Of a stretch of DNA of 64,000 nucleotides, positions 1 to 8,655 are shown one piece after another. A program made the translations under genes and the position numbers. Source of the stretch: Massilia alkalitolerans DSM 17462 (lineage in GTDB: Bacteria; Pseudomonadota; Gammaproteobacteria; Burkholderiales; Burkholderiaceae_D). Where the stretch lies: contig NZ_KE386581.1 in assembly GCF_000427785.1 (NCBI RefSeq), forward strand, positions 1-64,000, given 5' to 3'. Within the stretch, counting starts at the first letter, position 1. The number at the start of each line of letters is the position of its first letter. The notes under the pieces were generated by a model. The model had not been told where the DNA came from, ran no database searches, and saw nothing but the letters and a program-made list of their open reading frames with translations.

Positions 1-205
1 GGCCCACGTCGCGAAGCCGCCGTGCCCAATAGTGGGCACCACCACAGCTCTCCATGCCGATCAGGCAGGGCTCGATACGCGTGAAGAACTCCATCATTTC
101 CCTACGCTTGAGCTGCCGTTTTACTCGAACCTCACCTTGCTCACCTATGCCGTGGACCTGGAACGCATCCTTTGCCAGGTCGATGCCAATTGTCGTAATC
201 TTCAT
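1..205 (-). CDS. IS110-family transposase, N-terminal part (runs off left edge)
   Basis: Only the first 68 codons are inside the window; the gene continues to the left. The start is the ATG at 205. The N-terminus has the DEDD/RuvC-like signature of IS110-family transposases: IGIDLAKDAFQVHG with the first catalytic Asp at residue 9, then GMESCGGAHYWA with the second acidic residue, Glu52. IS110 elements move by a DEDD transposase guided, in studied members, by a bridge RNA transcribed from a non-coding end of the element. Whether this copy is intact cannot be judged because the catalytic C-terminal part is outside. It lies divergent from the Ser/Thr kinase gene at 383. Confidence 0.9.
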   Translation of the reverse strand, partial: MKITTIGIDLAKDAFQVHGIGEQGEVRVKRQLKRREMMEFFTRIEPCLIGMESCGGAHYWARRLRDVG

Positions 206-382
206 GATGACGCCCCCCTCGATGTCGTGGTCAGTTGACACTTCCACTTTGGCACATCGATGCCGTTTCGGGAGGGGGCGTCCATCCCATTGCCTTTTTC
301 GCCCATCCCTTCCTTCGTCTTTCCCACTCCCCCCGCTTGAGCACCGTGAGGGCGCACGGCGCCGGTCGCGAAAGGCGGGGGC
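206..382. other. Non-coding flank: probable IS110 end plus kinase upstream region
   Basis: There is no convincing gene here. It must hold the 5' end of the IS110 element and the leader of the kinase gene at 383. A near-perfect inverted repeat, GACGCCCCCCTC (209-220) against GAGGGGGCGTC (272-282), differs by one extra C in the left arm. The exact element boundary cannot be placed without another copy. Confidence 0.5.
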
Positions 383-1342
383 ATGATCCAGCAAGGCACA
401 ATCGTTCAACTGGCGCAGGGCCAGTACCGCCTGGCCGAGGCGCTCGGCGGCTCGGCCTACGGCGTGGTGTGGCGCGCCGATGCGCCGGGCGGCAGCGTCG
501 CCCTCAAGCTGGTCAACAGCGCGCAGATGGCGCGCGCGCCAGTCGAATTGCGCCACCACTGGATCGACGCGGCCCGTGCCGAGCAGGCCTTCCTGTCCCG
601 GCTGGCGCCCTGGGACGGGCGCCACGTCGTGCGCCTGCTCGACAGCGGCAGCGTCGAAGGCCTGCCGGCGATGGCGCTCGAACTGCTGGACGGCGACCTG
701 GCCACCCACCTCAAGCTGCTGCGCTCCACCGGACGCATGCCCGCCCCCCTGCAGGCGCTCGACTGGCTCGGCCAGGTCAACCAGGCGCTGGCCAAGGTGC
801 ACGCGGCCGGTTTTCGCTACCTCGACCTCAAGCCCGGCAACCTGCTGCTGGAACGCCGCAGCGGGAACCTGAAGCTGGCCGACTTCGGCACCTGCCGCGC
901 GCTGTGCGCAGCGCCCACCCAGGCCTACCTGGGCACCGCCAGCTGGCAGGCGCCGGAACAGTTCTTCCCGCAGGCCGGCGACGGGTACCTGACCGATCCG
1001 CGCAGCGACTATTTCGCGCTGGGCGCCCTGCTCTACTGGCTGGTGTGCGGCCGCATGCTGCGTTACGGCACCGCCTGCGCCCAGGCCTACGCGGCGCATG
1101 GACGCGACGGCGCCGCCATGCTGCGCCGCGCGCACGCGGGCATTCCCCCGACCCTGCTGCCGGACGAAGCGGCCGGCTTCGCCCACGCCTTCGGCCCGGC
1201 GCAGGCGCAGGCCGACGCCCTCCTGCGCACCCTGCTTGCCCCCGCCCCTGGCGAGCGCCCCTGCCACGCGCTGGCGATCAGCCGAATGCTGCATGAGCTA
1301 CGCTGCGCCATGGCGCAGCCGGCCTTGGCGAGGGCGGCATGA
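383..1342 (+). CDS. Ser/Thr protein kinase (Hanks-type), atypical HRD motif
   Basis: 319-aa cytoplasmic eukaryotic-like kinase with no membrane segment. The glycine loop is LGGSAYGVV at about residues 21-29 and the ATP-binding lysine is K42 in VALKLV. The catalytic loop reads YLDLKPGN (146-153), so D148, K150 and N153 are kept but the usual His-Arg of HRD is Tyr-Leu. DFG is at 167-169 and a WQAPEQF (APE) motif follows. Catalytic residues are present, so activity is plausible. Lack of the HRD arginine suggests it does not need activation-loop phosphorylation in the classical way (inference). The start ATG follows a G-rich AGGCGGGGG stretch. Its stop overlaps the ATG of the SEDS gene (ATGA at 1339), so the two are translationally coupled. 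Confidence 0.92.
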   Translation: MIQQGTIVQLAQGQYRLAEALGGSAYGVVWRADAPGGSVALKLVNSAQMARAPVELRHHWIDAARAEQAFLSRLAPWDGRHVVRLLDSGSVEGLPAMALELLDGDLATHLKLLRSTGRMPAPLQALDWLGQVNQALAKVHAAGFRYLDLKPGNLLLERRSGNLKLADFGTCRALCAAPTQAYLGTASWQAPEQFFPQAGDGYLTDPRSDYFALGALLYWLVCGRMLRYGTACAQAYAAHGRDGAAMLRRAHAGIPPTLLPDEAAGFAHAFGPAQAQADALLRTLLAPAPGERPCHALAISRMLHELRCAMAQPALARAA

Positions 1343-3660
1343 GCCCGCGCCTGGCGCTCGCCGCGCTCGCCCTGGCCGGCGTATGCGCCCTGCAGCTGCT
1401 CGCGATGCTGCTGGCGCCGCCGCGCTACCTGCCGCACACGGTGACGCTGCGCCTTGCGCCCGGCGAATCGCTCGCGCTCGGCCGCGCCGAACTGGCCGCG
1501 CCGCGCGCCGCGAACCGGCAGTTCTCGGTGCGGCGCGATGCGGGCGGGCGCTGGTGGCTGCGCAACGACGACCCGGCGCAGGCCGCGGTGCTGGTGCGCG
1601 GCGCACGACGCCTGCATGGCGGCAGCCTCCCGCTGGCCGCCGGCCAGCGCCTGCAGGCCGGCGCGGCGCTCTTCGATGTCGTCGCGGCGAACGCGGACCG
1701 CACCGTCCTGCGCGACGGCCGCCATACCTGGGACTACGACGGCGCCCTCCTGCTTCGCAACGGACAAGCCCAGCCGGCCTGCCCGGACGCCAGCCCGGCG
1801 GCGCGCCTGGCCGGACTGTGGAACCGGGTCGCGCCTGGATTGCTCGCGCTGCACCGCCCGCTCGCCTTCGGCGGCCATCTGTATTGCGGCAACCGCCTGG
1901 CCGTGCCCGGCCTGGACAGCGGCAGGCTCACGCTGGCGCGCGACGCCACGCGCAGGCAGGTGCTGAACGTGCACGGTGCGCAGCCGGTCCTGCTGCAGGA
2001 CGGCGGGCGCTGGCTCGACGTCGCCCGGCGCGAGCACCTGCTGGACGGCGTGGAGGCGATCGCGGTCGGCCGCACCCGCTTCGCCCTGTCGGCGCGCGGG
2101 GACAGCCTGCAGCTGCAGCCCGCGCGCGAAGTCGAGCTGTTCGCCGAGCCGAAGACGATCCTGCCGGCCGGCGTCGCATGGAGCTGGAGCGAGCGCTCGC
2201 TGTGGCGCTTCGCGCCGCCCTCCGCGCTGGCGTGGTGCGCCGGGTTCGGCGTGTTCCTGCTGGCCGCTGCCGCCGGCCTGCGCACAGTCAACCCGGCGCG
2301 CACGCCCGCGGCGTGGGCGAAGCTCGCCTTGTCCTGCGCCATCCCCGCCGCTGCGGTGCTGCTGCTGGCGATGCAGCGCCTCGGGGCGGCGCCTGGCACC
2401 GGCTGGGCGCTGCTGCTGGCCTGGGCCACGCTGTGGCACGCGCTGCTGTGGCCGCGGCGCCTGCCGCTGCTCGCGGCGGTGGCGGTGCTGCTGCTCGGCG
2501 CCGGCCTGCTGGTGCAACTGGAACTGGGACTGGGCGCGCGCGACAGCGCCTGGCTGCGCCATGTGGAAACCAGTTGCGTGCTGCTCGGCGCCGGCCTGCC
2601 GCTCGGCCTGCTGCTGGACGGCGTGGCGCGCGGCACGCTGTCGCGCGTGGCGACCGAATGGCTGCTGTTCGCGCTGGCGCTCGGGGCGCTGGCCGGGCTG
2701 GTGCTGCAGGTCGCCTTCGGCAACGAGACCGGCGTGTTCGAGGTGCAGCCGGTCGAATTCGCCAAGCTGGCCCTGGCCGCACTGAGCGCCCATTGCCTGG
2801 CGCTGGCAACCGGTGCGGGAAGCGAGTATCGCAGCTGGCGCGGCTGGCTGCGCATGCTGGCGCCGATCCTGCTGTTCGTGCTGCTCGTGGCGGTGGCGCT
2901 GGTCCAGGTGGACGACTATTCTCCGCTGATCCTGCTGCTGGTGTGGGGGGCGGTCACTTTCCTGGCCTGGTGCCTCGCCACCGGCCGCCGGCTGCAGGCG
3001 GCGCTCGCGGGCGGGCTGTGCTGCGCGCTGCTGGGCGCCGCGCTGGTCCTGCAGTCGGTCGGTCCCGGCTTGAGCGGCGACTTTTATGCCGAACGCTTCC
3101 AGGTCTGGGCCGACCCGGCGGCCCACCCGCACACCGGCCAGCAGATGCTGCTCGGCGCCCGCGCCGTCGCCGGCGGCGGCTGGCTCGGTGCGGACGGACT
3201 GCTCGGCCTGGCTTCGCTCGGCCAGGCCGGCGGCGACGCGCTGCGCATCCCGGCGGTACAGGACGACTTCGCCCCCTCCTTCCTGCTCAACCGCCACGGC
3301 CTGATGGGCGGCCTGCTGCTGTGGGCGCTGCAGGCCACGCTGCTCGGCTGCCTGCTGCACGCGGCGGTCGCCGCGTGGCAGGGCGCCCTGGGGGCCGGCG
3401 ACTTCCGCCGCGCCTGGCTCGGGCGCTTCCAGTGCTTCCTGCTGGCCGGCGGCGCGGCCTTCCTGGGCGGACACTTCCTGCTGTCCTGGGGCACCAACCT
3501 GGCGCTGTTTCCCATCATGGGCCAGCCGATGAGCTTTCTCTCGAGCGGCGGCTCGCACCTGCTGTTTTTCATCTGCCCCCTGCTAGCGTTCGGCGTGGCG
3601 AGCGTTCAATCTTTCGAGGAGAATCCAACATGCCGGTCTACGTCCAACACGAAGTCCTAG
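1339..3660 (+). CDS. SEDS-family (FtsW/RodA-like) peptidoglycan polymerase with N-terminal extra domain
   Basis: 773 aa, about twice the length of ordinary FtsW/RodA. Residues 1-27 form a membrane segment. About 250 non-membrane, beta-rich residues follow, whose start (LALGRAEL, then QFSVRRDAGGRWWLRNDDP) resembles an FHA fold. The remainder is a polytopic SEDS core with QPVEFAKL, a long loop with RFQVWADPAAHPHTGQQ, QDDFAPSF (aligning with the conserved TDFIF Asp region) and FLSSGGSHLL (the SEDS GGSS-type motif). SEDS proteins polymerise glycan strands with a partner class B PBP; the obvious partner is the transpeptidase at 23574-26627. The usual IGEE-like stretch after the Asp is LLNRHG here, a divergence from FtsW/RodA. 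It overlaps the next gene by 31 nt. Confidence 0.88.
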   Translation: MSPRLALAALALAGVCALQLLAMLLAPPRYLPHTVTLRLAPGESLALGRAELAAPRAANRQFSVRRDAGGRWWLRNDDPAQAAVLVRGARRLHGGSLPLAAGQRLQAGAALFDVVAANADRTVLRDGRHTWDYDGALLLRNGQAQPACPDASPAARLAGLWNRVAPGLLALHRPLAFGGHLYCGNRLAVPGLDSGRLTLARDATRRQVLNVHGAQPVLLQDGGRWLDVARREHLLDGVEAIAVGRTRFALSARGDSLQLQPAREVELFAEPKTILPAGVAWSWSERSLWRFAPPSALAWCAGFGVFLLAAAAGLRTVNPARTPAAWAKLALSCAIPAAAVLLLAMQRLGAAPGTGWALLLAWATLWHALLWPRRLPLLAAVAVLLLGAGLLVQLELGLGARDSAWLRHVETSCVLLGAGLPLGLLLDGVARGTLSRVATEWLLFALALGALAGLVLQVAFGNETGVFEVQPVEFAKLALAALSAHCLALATGAGSEYRSWRGWLRMLAPILLFVLLVAVALVQVDDYSPLILLLVWGAVTFLAWCLATGRRLQAALAGGLCCALLGAALVLQSVGPGLSGDFYAERFQVWADPAAHPHTGQQMLLGARAVAGGGWLGADGLLGLASLGQAGGDALRIPAVQDDFAPSFLLNRHGLMGGLLLWALQATLLGCLLHAAVAAWQGALGAGDFRRAWLGRFQCFLLAGGAAFLGGHFLLSWGTNLALFPIMGQPMSFLSSGGSHLLFFICPLLAFGVASVQSFEENPTCRSTSNTKS

Positions 3661-5183
3661 CCAGGGTCGACGATGTCTTCAATGCCGAGGCGCTGTGGCA
3701 GGCCCCTGGCCTGGCCCTGTTCTCGCGCCGCCCGCTGCTGCGCGACCTGCTGGAGCGCTCGCCGCGCGAACAGCGCGGGCGCGCCGCCACCCGCTGCTTC
3801 TCCCACGTCACCCTGATGCTGCCGCAGGACGAGGTCGACGACGACCGCCACCTGACCCGCGGCGCGCGCGTGCGCGACCTGGCGCAATCGCTGGCCGCCC
3901 TGCACCAGAAGGACTTCGGCGACCTGCTCGGGGGCGACGAGGTGCGCTACCACGTGGTCGGCAACGATGCCGTCGCCACCGGCGAGGTCAAGGTGAAGTT
4001 CGGCCATGCGGTCTACCTGCCGGCCCCGGGCGAACAGCTGCTGTACACGGTCACCGCCTCGCGCGACAGCGCCATCTGGCAGCCGGTGTGCGCGGTGTAT
4101 CCGAACCAGCGCCTGACCGTGGTCGGCCAGGACGAGGCCAATGCCACTTTCGCGGTGCCGGGCTGGCCCTTCGGCGCAGAGGGTGGCATCCTCCTGATCA
4201 ACGACGGCGCCGACAGCGAGATGGAAGTGCAGGTGCGTCCCAAGGACACGCTCGACTGCCGGTTCGACGCAGCGGGCGGCTACTACGTCGTCCGCAGGAA
4301 GGCAAATGGCGACGGCGCCGGCCAGCGCCTGCTCCTGAAAATCAGCCGTGCCGGCGCGCCAGCACGGGCCAACCCGGCAAAGGCGCCGAGCGCCGCGCCG
4401 GCGCGCGCGCCCTCGGTATGGAAGCCGCGCGACGCAGGCATTGCCGAGAGCGAGATGACCGCCATGCCGCTCGCCGTCCTGCCTGCCGCCGCCCCGCCGG
4501 CGCTGGAAAACGACGCGACCTACGCACCGGTCGCGCGCCACCGCATCACGCTGGCCGCGCTGGCGCTGCCACGCCTGAGCCGCTACCGCGACACCGGCGC
4601 CACCGCGCTCGAGATCGGCCTGGGCAGCAGCCTGGCGCCGGTCGCGCCCGGCAAGGACAGCCTGATCCGCTTCCTGGTGGACGACGCCGACGAGGTGCAC
4701 GCGATCACCGCGGCCGGACGCCAGCGCGTCAAGGTGCCCTCGCAGTTCGCACCGCTCGACGGCGCCAGCCTGCGACTGCACGCGGTGGCGCCCGGCATGG
4801 CGGACCGCTACGCGGCCCTGCTCGCGCTGCCGCAAGGTCCCGAGCAGCCGGCGGCGGCCGGCACCCGCCTGGTGTTCGGGCGCGGCATGCCCGCGCTGGC
4901 CGGGCTGCGGGTGCTCGATGGCCCGGCCTTCCTGCGCCACCTCGATGGCAGCGCGGCCGCCAGCGCCGACCGCCTCGGCCTGTCGCGCAATGCCTTCAGC
5001 TGGGAAGCCACCGGCGAAGGCTTGCGCATCGTGCGCCTGTCCGAGACCCAGGCCCTGTTCCACCTCGATGCGGAGCTGAAGCTGGTGGCGCCCATCACGC
5101 AGGCCACGCAGGAGCAGCCCTACCTGCTGCCCTCCGGCCACCACCTGGTCGCCGGCCATTACGTGCTGCGCTTCGACGCCTGA
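3630..5183 (+). CDS. FHA-like domain protein of the kinase/SEDS cluster
   Basis: 517 aa, no signal peptide or membrane segment. The start is the ATG at 3630, preceded by GAGGAG at good spacing. The N-terminal half (to about residue 230) is beta-rich and unrecognised; an Ala/Pro-rich linker lies around 235-300. The last ~100 residues look like a degenerate FHA phosphothreonine-binding domain: FGRGMPA for the GR strand, LSRNAFSW for the SRNH-type loop, and a closing LVAGHYVLRF strand. The usual Asn of the phosphate-binding region is not obvious. FHA domains read phosphothreonine, which fits a partner or substrate of the upstream kinase. The function of the N-terminal half is unknown. Confidence 0.7.
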   Translation: MPVYVQHEVLARVDDVFNAEALWQAPGLALFSRRPLLRDLLERSPREQRGRAATRCFSHVTLMLPQDEVDDDRHLTRGARVRDLAQSLAALHQKDFGDLLGGDEVRYHVVGNDAVATGEVKVKFGHAVYLPAPGEQLLYTVTASRDSAIWQPVCAVYPNQRLTVVGQDEANATFAVPGWPFGAEGGILLINDGADSEMEVQVRPKDTLDCRFDAAGGYYVVRRKANGDGAGQRLLLKISRAGAPARANPAKAPSAAPARAPSVWKPRDAGIAESEMTAMPLAVLPAAAPPALENDATYAPVARHRITLAALALPRLSRYRDTGATALEIGLGSSLAPVAPGKDSLIRFLVDDADEVHAITAAGRQRVKVPSQFAPLDGASLRLHAVAPGMADRYAALLALPQGPEQPAAAGTRLVFGRGMPALAGLRVLDGPAFLRHLDGSAAASADRLGLSRNAFSWEATGEGLRIVRLSETQALFHLDAELKLVAPITQATQEQPYLLPSGHHLVAGHYVLRFDA

Positions 5184-5191
5184 ATCCAGCC

Positions 5192-5647
5192 ATGCCTTCC
5201 GCGACCATCATCGCTGCCTATTGCGCCGGCCTGCTGCTGACTTTGTGCCTGGCCGCCTGGCTGACCCCGCGCGCCTGGTGGCGCCGTGCGAACGCGCGCG
5301 CCCTGGCGGTGCTGGTGTGCGGCACCGCGCTGCTGGGGGGGTTGCTGCATGCCCTCGTCAAGCCGGACGCGCGGCCGCGCGCGGCCACGCTGGCGGCGCT
5401 GCCGGTGTCCGAGGCGCCGGTGGCGGGTGCGCAGTACCGCGTGCGCGACCACCTCAACCTGCGCGAGCATACCGGGATCAACGCGCGCCGCCTGGCCGTG
5501 GTGCCGGCCGGCGCGCGCGTGACGGCGACCGGCCAGCGCCGGGGCGACTGGTGGCAGGTCAGCGCCGTGGTGGATGGCCGCCACCACGATGGCTGGGCCA
5601 GCAGCCTGTGGCTGCGCCGCGCCGACGAGAATTCAGTTGTCTTCTGA
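5192..5647 (+). CDS. SH3-type (SH3b) domain membrane protein
   Basis: 151 aa, starting 8 nt after the previous stop. Two hydrophobic segments (about residues 5-24 and 37-56) are followed by a bacterial SH3-like domain (about 85-145) with the typical YRVRDHLNLREHTGINA start and RRGDWWQV strand. SH3b domains in bacteria usually bind cell-wall peptides, so this would place a wall-sensing domain outside the membrane, next to a SEDS polymerase (inference). It is the fourth gene of the plus-strand run. Its end overlaps the convergent GNAT gene by 15 nt. Confidence 0.75.
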   Translation: MPSATIIAAYCAGLLLTLCLAAWLTPRAWWRRANARALAVLVCGTALLGGLLHALVKPDARPRAATLAALPVSEAPVAGAQYRVRDHLNLREHTGINARRLAVVPAGARVTATGQRRGDWWQVSAVVDGRHHDGWASSLWLRRADENSVVF

Positions 5648-6100
5648 GCCGCCAAGGCGCATCGGGTTGTAATACAGGCCCTTGGCGCACTGGGTCGGTC
5701 CGACGCGCACGAAGCCGAAAGCTTCGTACACAGGCACCGCGAAGTTCGAGGAGTTCACCGTGAAGCTGCCGTCGCCGCCCGCGGCGATCGCCGCCTCGCG
5801 CGACGCCTCCCACAAGGCGCGCGCCACGCCGCGCCGGTGCCAGCGCTTGCCGACGAACAGGTGGAACAAATGGCTGCGGTCGCGCACCGCGACAAAGCCG
5901 GCCAGCTGGCCGTCGACGAGCGCCACGTGATAGACATGGCCGCGCGCCAGGAAGCCGCGCACACCCATTTCGTCGTTCTCGGCGAGGAAGGTCGCTGCGC
6001 CCTCGGGCGGCGATTCGTGCACGATGTATTCGCGCGCCAGCTCGCGCAACAACGCCGCCACGGCGGGGATGTCCGTGGCCACTAGCGGTCGGATCAACAT
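5633..6100 (-). CDS. GNAT-family N-acetyltransferase
   Basis: 155-aa GNAT acetyltransferase. MLIRPLVATDIPAV is a typical first strand. The acetyl-CoA-binding motif A region is seen as LFVGKRWHRRGVARALW, and a late NFAVPVYEAFGFVRVG gives the beta5-alpha4 end. The substrate is unknown. I chose the ATG at 6100 because the protein then starts right at the fold; an ATG at 6151 in the same frame has a GGAAAG 8 nt upstream and would add 17 residues. It lies between the two parts of the kinase/SEDS cluster on the opposite strand and is probably unrelated to it. Confidence 0.88.
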   Translation of the reverse strand: MLIRPLVATDIPAVAALLRELAREYIVHESPPEGAATFLAENDEMGVRGFLARGHVYHVALVDGQLAGFVAVRDRSHLFHLFVGKRWHRRGVARALWEASREAAIAAGGDGSFTVNSSNFAVPVYEAFGFVRVGPTQCAKGLYYNPMRLGGSEDN

Positions 6101-6209
6101 GGGTTTCGCGGCAAAGGTGTTTTGGGAATGCCACAATAACATAGAAAACACTTTCCGTACGGCAATTTAATTGACTGTGGGTAGCGAAGCCTCCTACACT
6201 GGCCAGACC

Positions 6210-7496
6210 ATGCCAGACCCGAGCTCCCCGTCTTCTTCCCCTGTTGGTTCGAGCCTCGCCCACGGCCTGTCGCCCGCCCCGGCCGGCCGCCGCAAGCTGC
6301 CCTTGACCCGGCCGCTGCGCCACCCACGCTACCGCAATCTCTGGTTCGCCAACATGGTCTCGAACATGGGCACCTGGATCCAGACCTTCGCCTCGGCCTG
6401 GCTGGTGGCCTCGATCTCCAGTTCGGCCTCGATCACCTCGCTGGTACAGACCGCGACCTATGTGCCGGTGTTCGTGTTCGCCCTGCTGGCGGGGGTAGTC
6501 GCGGATGCCGTGCACCGGCCCAAGTTCCTGTTCTACTGCAACCTGTATATGGCGCTGTGCGCCGCCATCATGGCGCTCCTGGCGGGCACCGGGCTGGTGG
6601 CCGCCACGCCGGTGCTGCTGCTGACCTTTTGCATCGGCATCGGCACCGCCTTCATCTGGCCGGCCTGGCAGGCCGCCATGTCCGGCCTGGTCGAGCCGGA
6701 TGAAGTGGAGGCCGCAGCCACCCTCAACAACCTATCCTACAACCTGTCGGCCATCATCGGCCCGGCCCTCGGCGGCCTGCTGTTTGGCTGGATCGGACCG
6801 GGCGCGCTGTTCCTGGCCAATGCCCTGTCCTTCGCCGGCCTGCTCGGCGTGTACTGGAGCTGGTGGCGCGAAGGCGGGCCGCAGCCGCAGGCGGCCGAGG
6901 GCTTCCGCGCGCGCTTCGTGTCGGGCGTCAGTACCGCCTTCGGCTGCGCGCGCTACCGCCGCATCCTGCGCAACGTCTGCACCGTGTTCTTCTCGACCAT
7001 CGCTTTTGCCAGCCTGCTGCCGGTCTACGTGCGCGAGGTGCTGCGCATGCAGTCCAGCACCTACGGCACCCTGATGGGCTGCCTGGGCGGCGGCGCGGTG
7101 CTGGCCGCCTTCTTCCTGCCACAGCTGCGCGCCCGGGTCGACAAGACCGGCGTGCTGGCCGGCGCCATGCTGGTCTACGGGGGCATGCTGCTGGCCATGG
7201 CCGCGAGCCGCTCGCTGTCGCTGCTGGTGCCATTGATCCTGTGCGGCGGCATGGCCTGGTCGGCCACGGTATCGACCCTGAACGCCGCGGCCCAGCTATC
7301 CTTCCCGGCCGAGATCCGCGCCCGCACCCTGTCAATCTACCTGTTTGTCATGTCGGGCGGCTACGTGGCGGGCAGCCTGTTCTGGGGCCAGGTGGCCGAA
7401 CGCTGGGGCGTGCGCGCGGCCCTGGCCGCCGCCGGGGCCTGCGTGCTGGCCAATGCGCTGGTCCTCGTCACGGGAAGCCGGAAAAACCCGCTCTAA
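6210..7496 (+). CDS. MFS transporter (EntS/DUF894-type)
   Basis: 428-aa major facilitator with about 12 membrane segments. The N-terminus (after a Pro/Ser-rich 40 residues) reads FANMVSNMGTWIQTFASAWL, characteristic of the MFS_3 branch that includes enterobactin exporter EntS. The cargo is unknown. I use ATG 6210; a TTG at 6171 in frame would add 13 residues. It is divergent from the GNAT gene and not obviously linked to the kinase cluster. Confidence 0.88.
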   Translation: MPDPSSPSSSPVGSSLAHGLSPAPAGRRKLPLTRPLRHPRYRNLWFANMVSNMGTWIQTFASAWLVASISSSASITSLVQTATYVPVFVFALLAGVVADAVHRPKFLFYCNLYMALCAAIMALLAGTGLVAATPVLLLTFCIGIGTAFIWPAWQAAMSGLVEPDEVEAAATLNNLSYNLSAIIGPALGGLLFGWIGPGALFLANALSFAGLLGVYWSWWREGGPQPQAAEGFRARFVSGVSTAFGCARYRRILRNVCTVFFSTIAFASLLPVYVREVLRMQSSTYGTLMGCLGGGAVLAAFFLPQLRARVDKTGVLAGAMLVYGGMLLAMAASRSLSLLVPLILCGGMAWSATVSTLNAAAQLSFPAEIRARTLSIYLFVMSGGYVAGSLFWGQVAERWGVRAALAAAGACVLANALVLVTGSRKNPL

Positions 7497-7558
7497 TCGC
7501 GGCATGAAAGGACCTTGTTCGGGTGTAAAGTAGCGCAATTGTCCAGCCGATCCGCCTC

Positions 7559-8542
7559 ATGCCCTCATTCGACATCCTGTCCGCCTTCGATTTTGCGCCG
7601 CGCTACGACGTGGCCGTGGCCAGCCGCCGCGGCAGCGGCCCGGTGCAGCGCCCCGAGAACCAGGACAATTTCGTCGTCATCGATGGCGCCGGCCAGGCCC
7701 ATTACCTGCTCGGCCAGGAGCCGCAACAGGCGCGGGTAAGGGATTGGCCCGCGGGCCACGGCCGGGTGGGGGTGCTGGACGGGATGGGCGGGCACGGCCA
7801 TGGGCGCGAAGCCGCGGAGGCGGTCGCCGCCGGCCTGCTCGCGATTCCGCCCTGCCACACGCCGGCCGAACTGGCGCGCCACCTCGACGCCTTGCACGCC
7901 GAACTGCAGCGCCATTTCGCCGTCGCCAGCGGCGCCCGCCCCGGCACCACCCTGACGATGCTGGAACTGCCGCCCGGGAGAGAGCCCCTGCTCTACCATG
8001 TGGGCGACTCGCGCCTGTACGAGATCGGCCCGGAGCGCGCCGTGCCGCTCACCGTCGACCACGTGCCCGCCACCGCTGCGGCCCTGGCCGGCCGCATCGA
8101 CGAAGGTGCCTGGCGCCGCCAGGTGCATGGCGCGCATGCGCCGCAAATCGCACAAGCCTTCATCCTCGGCAATGCCTTCAGCACACCGTCGCAACTCTCG
8201 AACCCGCTGTTCGAGCTGACGCCGCTGAACCTGCCGTCCTGGCTGTGCGCCCTGCCGGACCGCCGCGTGCTGCGCCTGCGCGAGGACGCCTGCTACCTGC
8301 TGGCCACCGACGGCTTCTGGTCCTGCGCCGCGCCCGACCGTTTCGTGGACCAATGGCCGGACCTGCTGGCCGGCGCGCCGGACGCCGCGGCCATGGTCGG
8401 CCGCCTGTTCGGCGCGCTGGAGAGCGCCCCGCCCGACGGCCTGCACCCCGACAACCTGACCGCGCTGGTCCTGCGTCCCCTGCCGGTTCAGGCCGGCGTC
8501 CACGCGGACGAGACCGCCCTGCCGGACGATGCACGGGATTGA
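7559..8542 (+). CDS. PP2C-family Ser/Thr protein phosphatase
   Basis: 327-aa PPM phosphatase. The metal-binding aspartates are in recognisable motifs: RPENQDNFVV, GVLDGMGGHGHGREAAE, HVGDSRLYEI, LATDGFW and HPDNLTALVL in order, as in PstP/Stp1. It would reverse phosphorylation by the kinases of this cluster. No transmembrane segment is seen, unlike mycobacterial PstP. It is followed after about 110 nt by the FHA gene on the same strand. Confidence 0.93.
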   Translation: MPSFDILSAFDFAPRYDVAVASRRGSGPVQRPENQDNFVVIDGAGQAHYLLGQEPQQARVRDWPAGHGRVGVLDGMGGHGHGREAAEAVAAGLLAIPPCHTPAELARHLDALHAELQRHFAVASGARPGTTLTMLELPPGREPLLYHVGDSRLYEIGPERAVPLTVDHVPATAAALAGRIDEGAWRRQVHGAHAPQIAQAFILGNAFSTPSQLSNPLFELTPLNLPSWLCALPDRRVLRLREDACYLLATDGFWSCAAPDRFVDQWPDLLAGAPDAAAMVGRLFGALESAPPDGLHPDNLTALVLRPLPVQAGVHADETALPDDARD

Positions 8543-8655
8543 AAAATTCCCAACAGAAAATAATGTTGCTAATCAATGAATGCGGCGCGCCGCTGGGCAG
8601 TAAAAGGGCGTAAGCTTGCCATGTTGTCGATTACGATCGAGTCCGCCATCGCCCC

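Noticed and set aside
1087..3558. Long minus-strand open frame opposite the SEDS gene
   Set aside because: Repetitive Arg/Gln/Ala-rich translation, typical shadow of a GC-rich coding strand; the plus frame has real SEDS motifs.
1098..3629. Upstream extension of the frame that starts at 3630
   Set aside because: Low-complexity Arg/Ala/Gly text opposite the SEDS frame; the good SD at 3616-3622 marks the true start.
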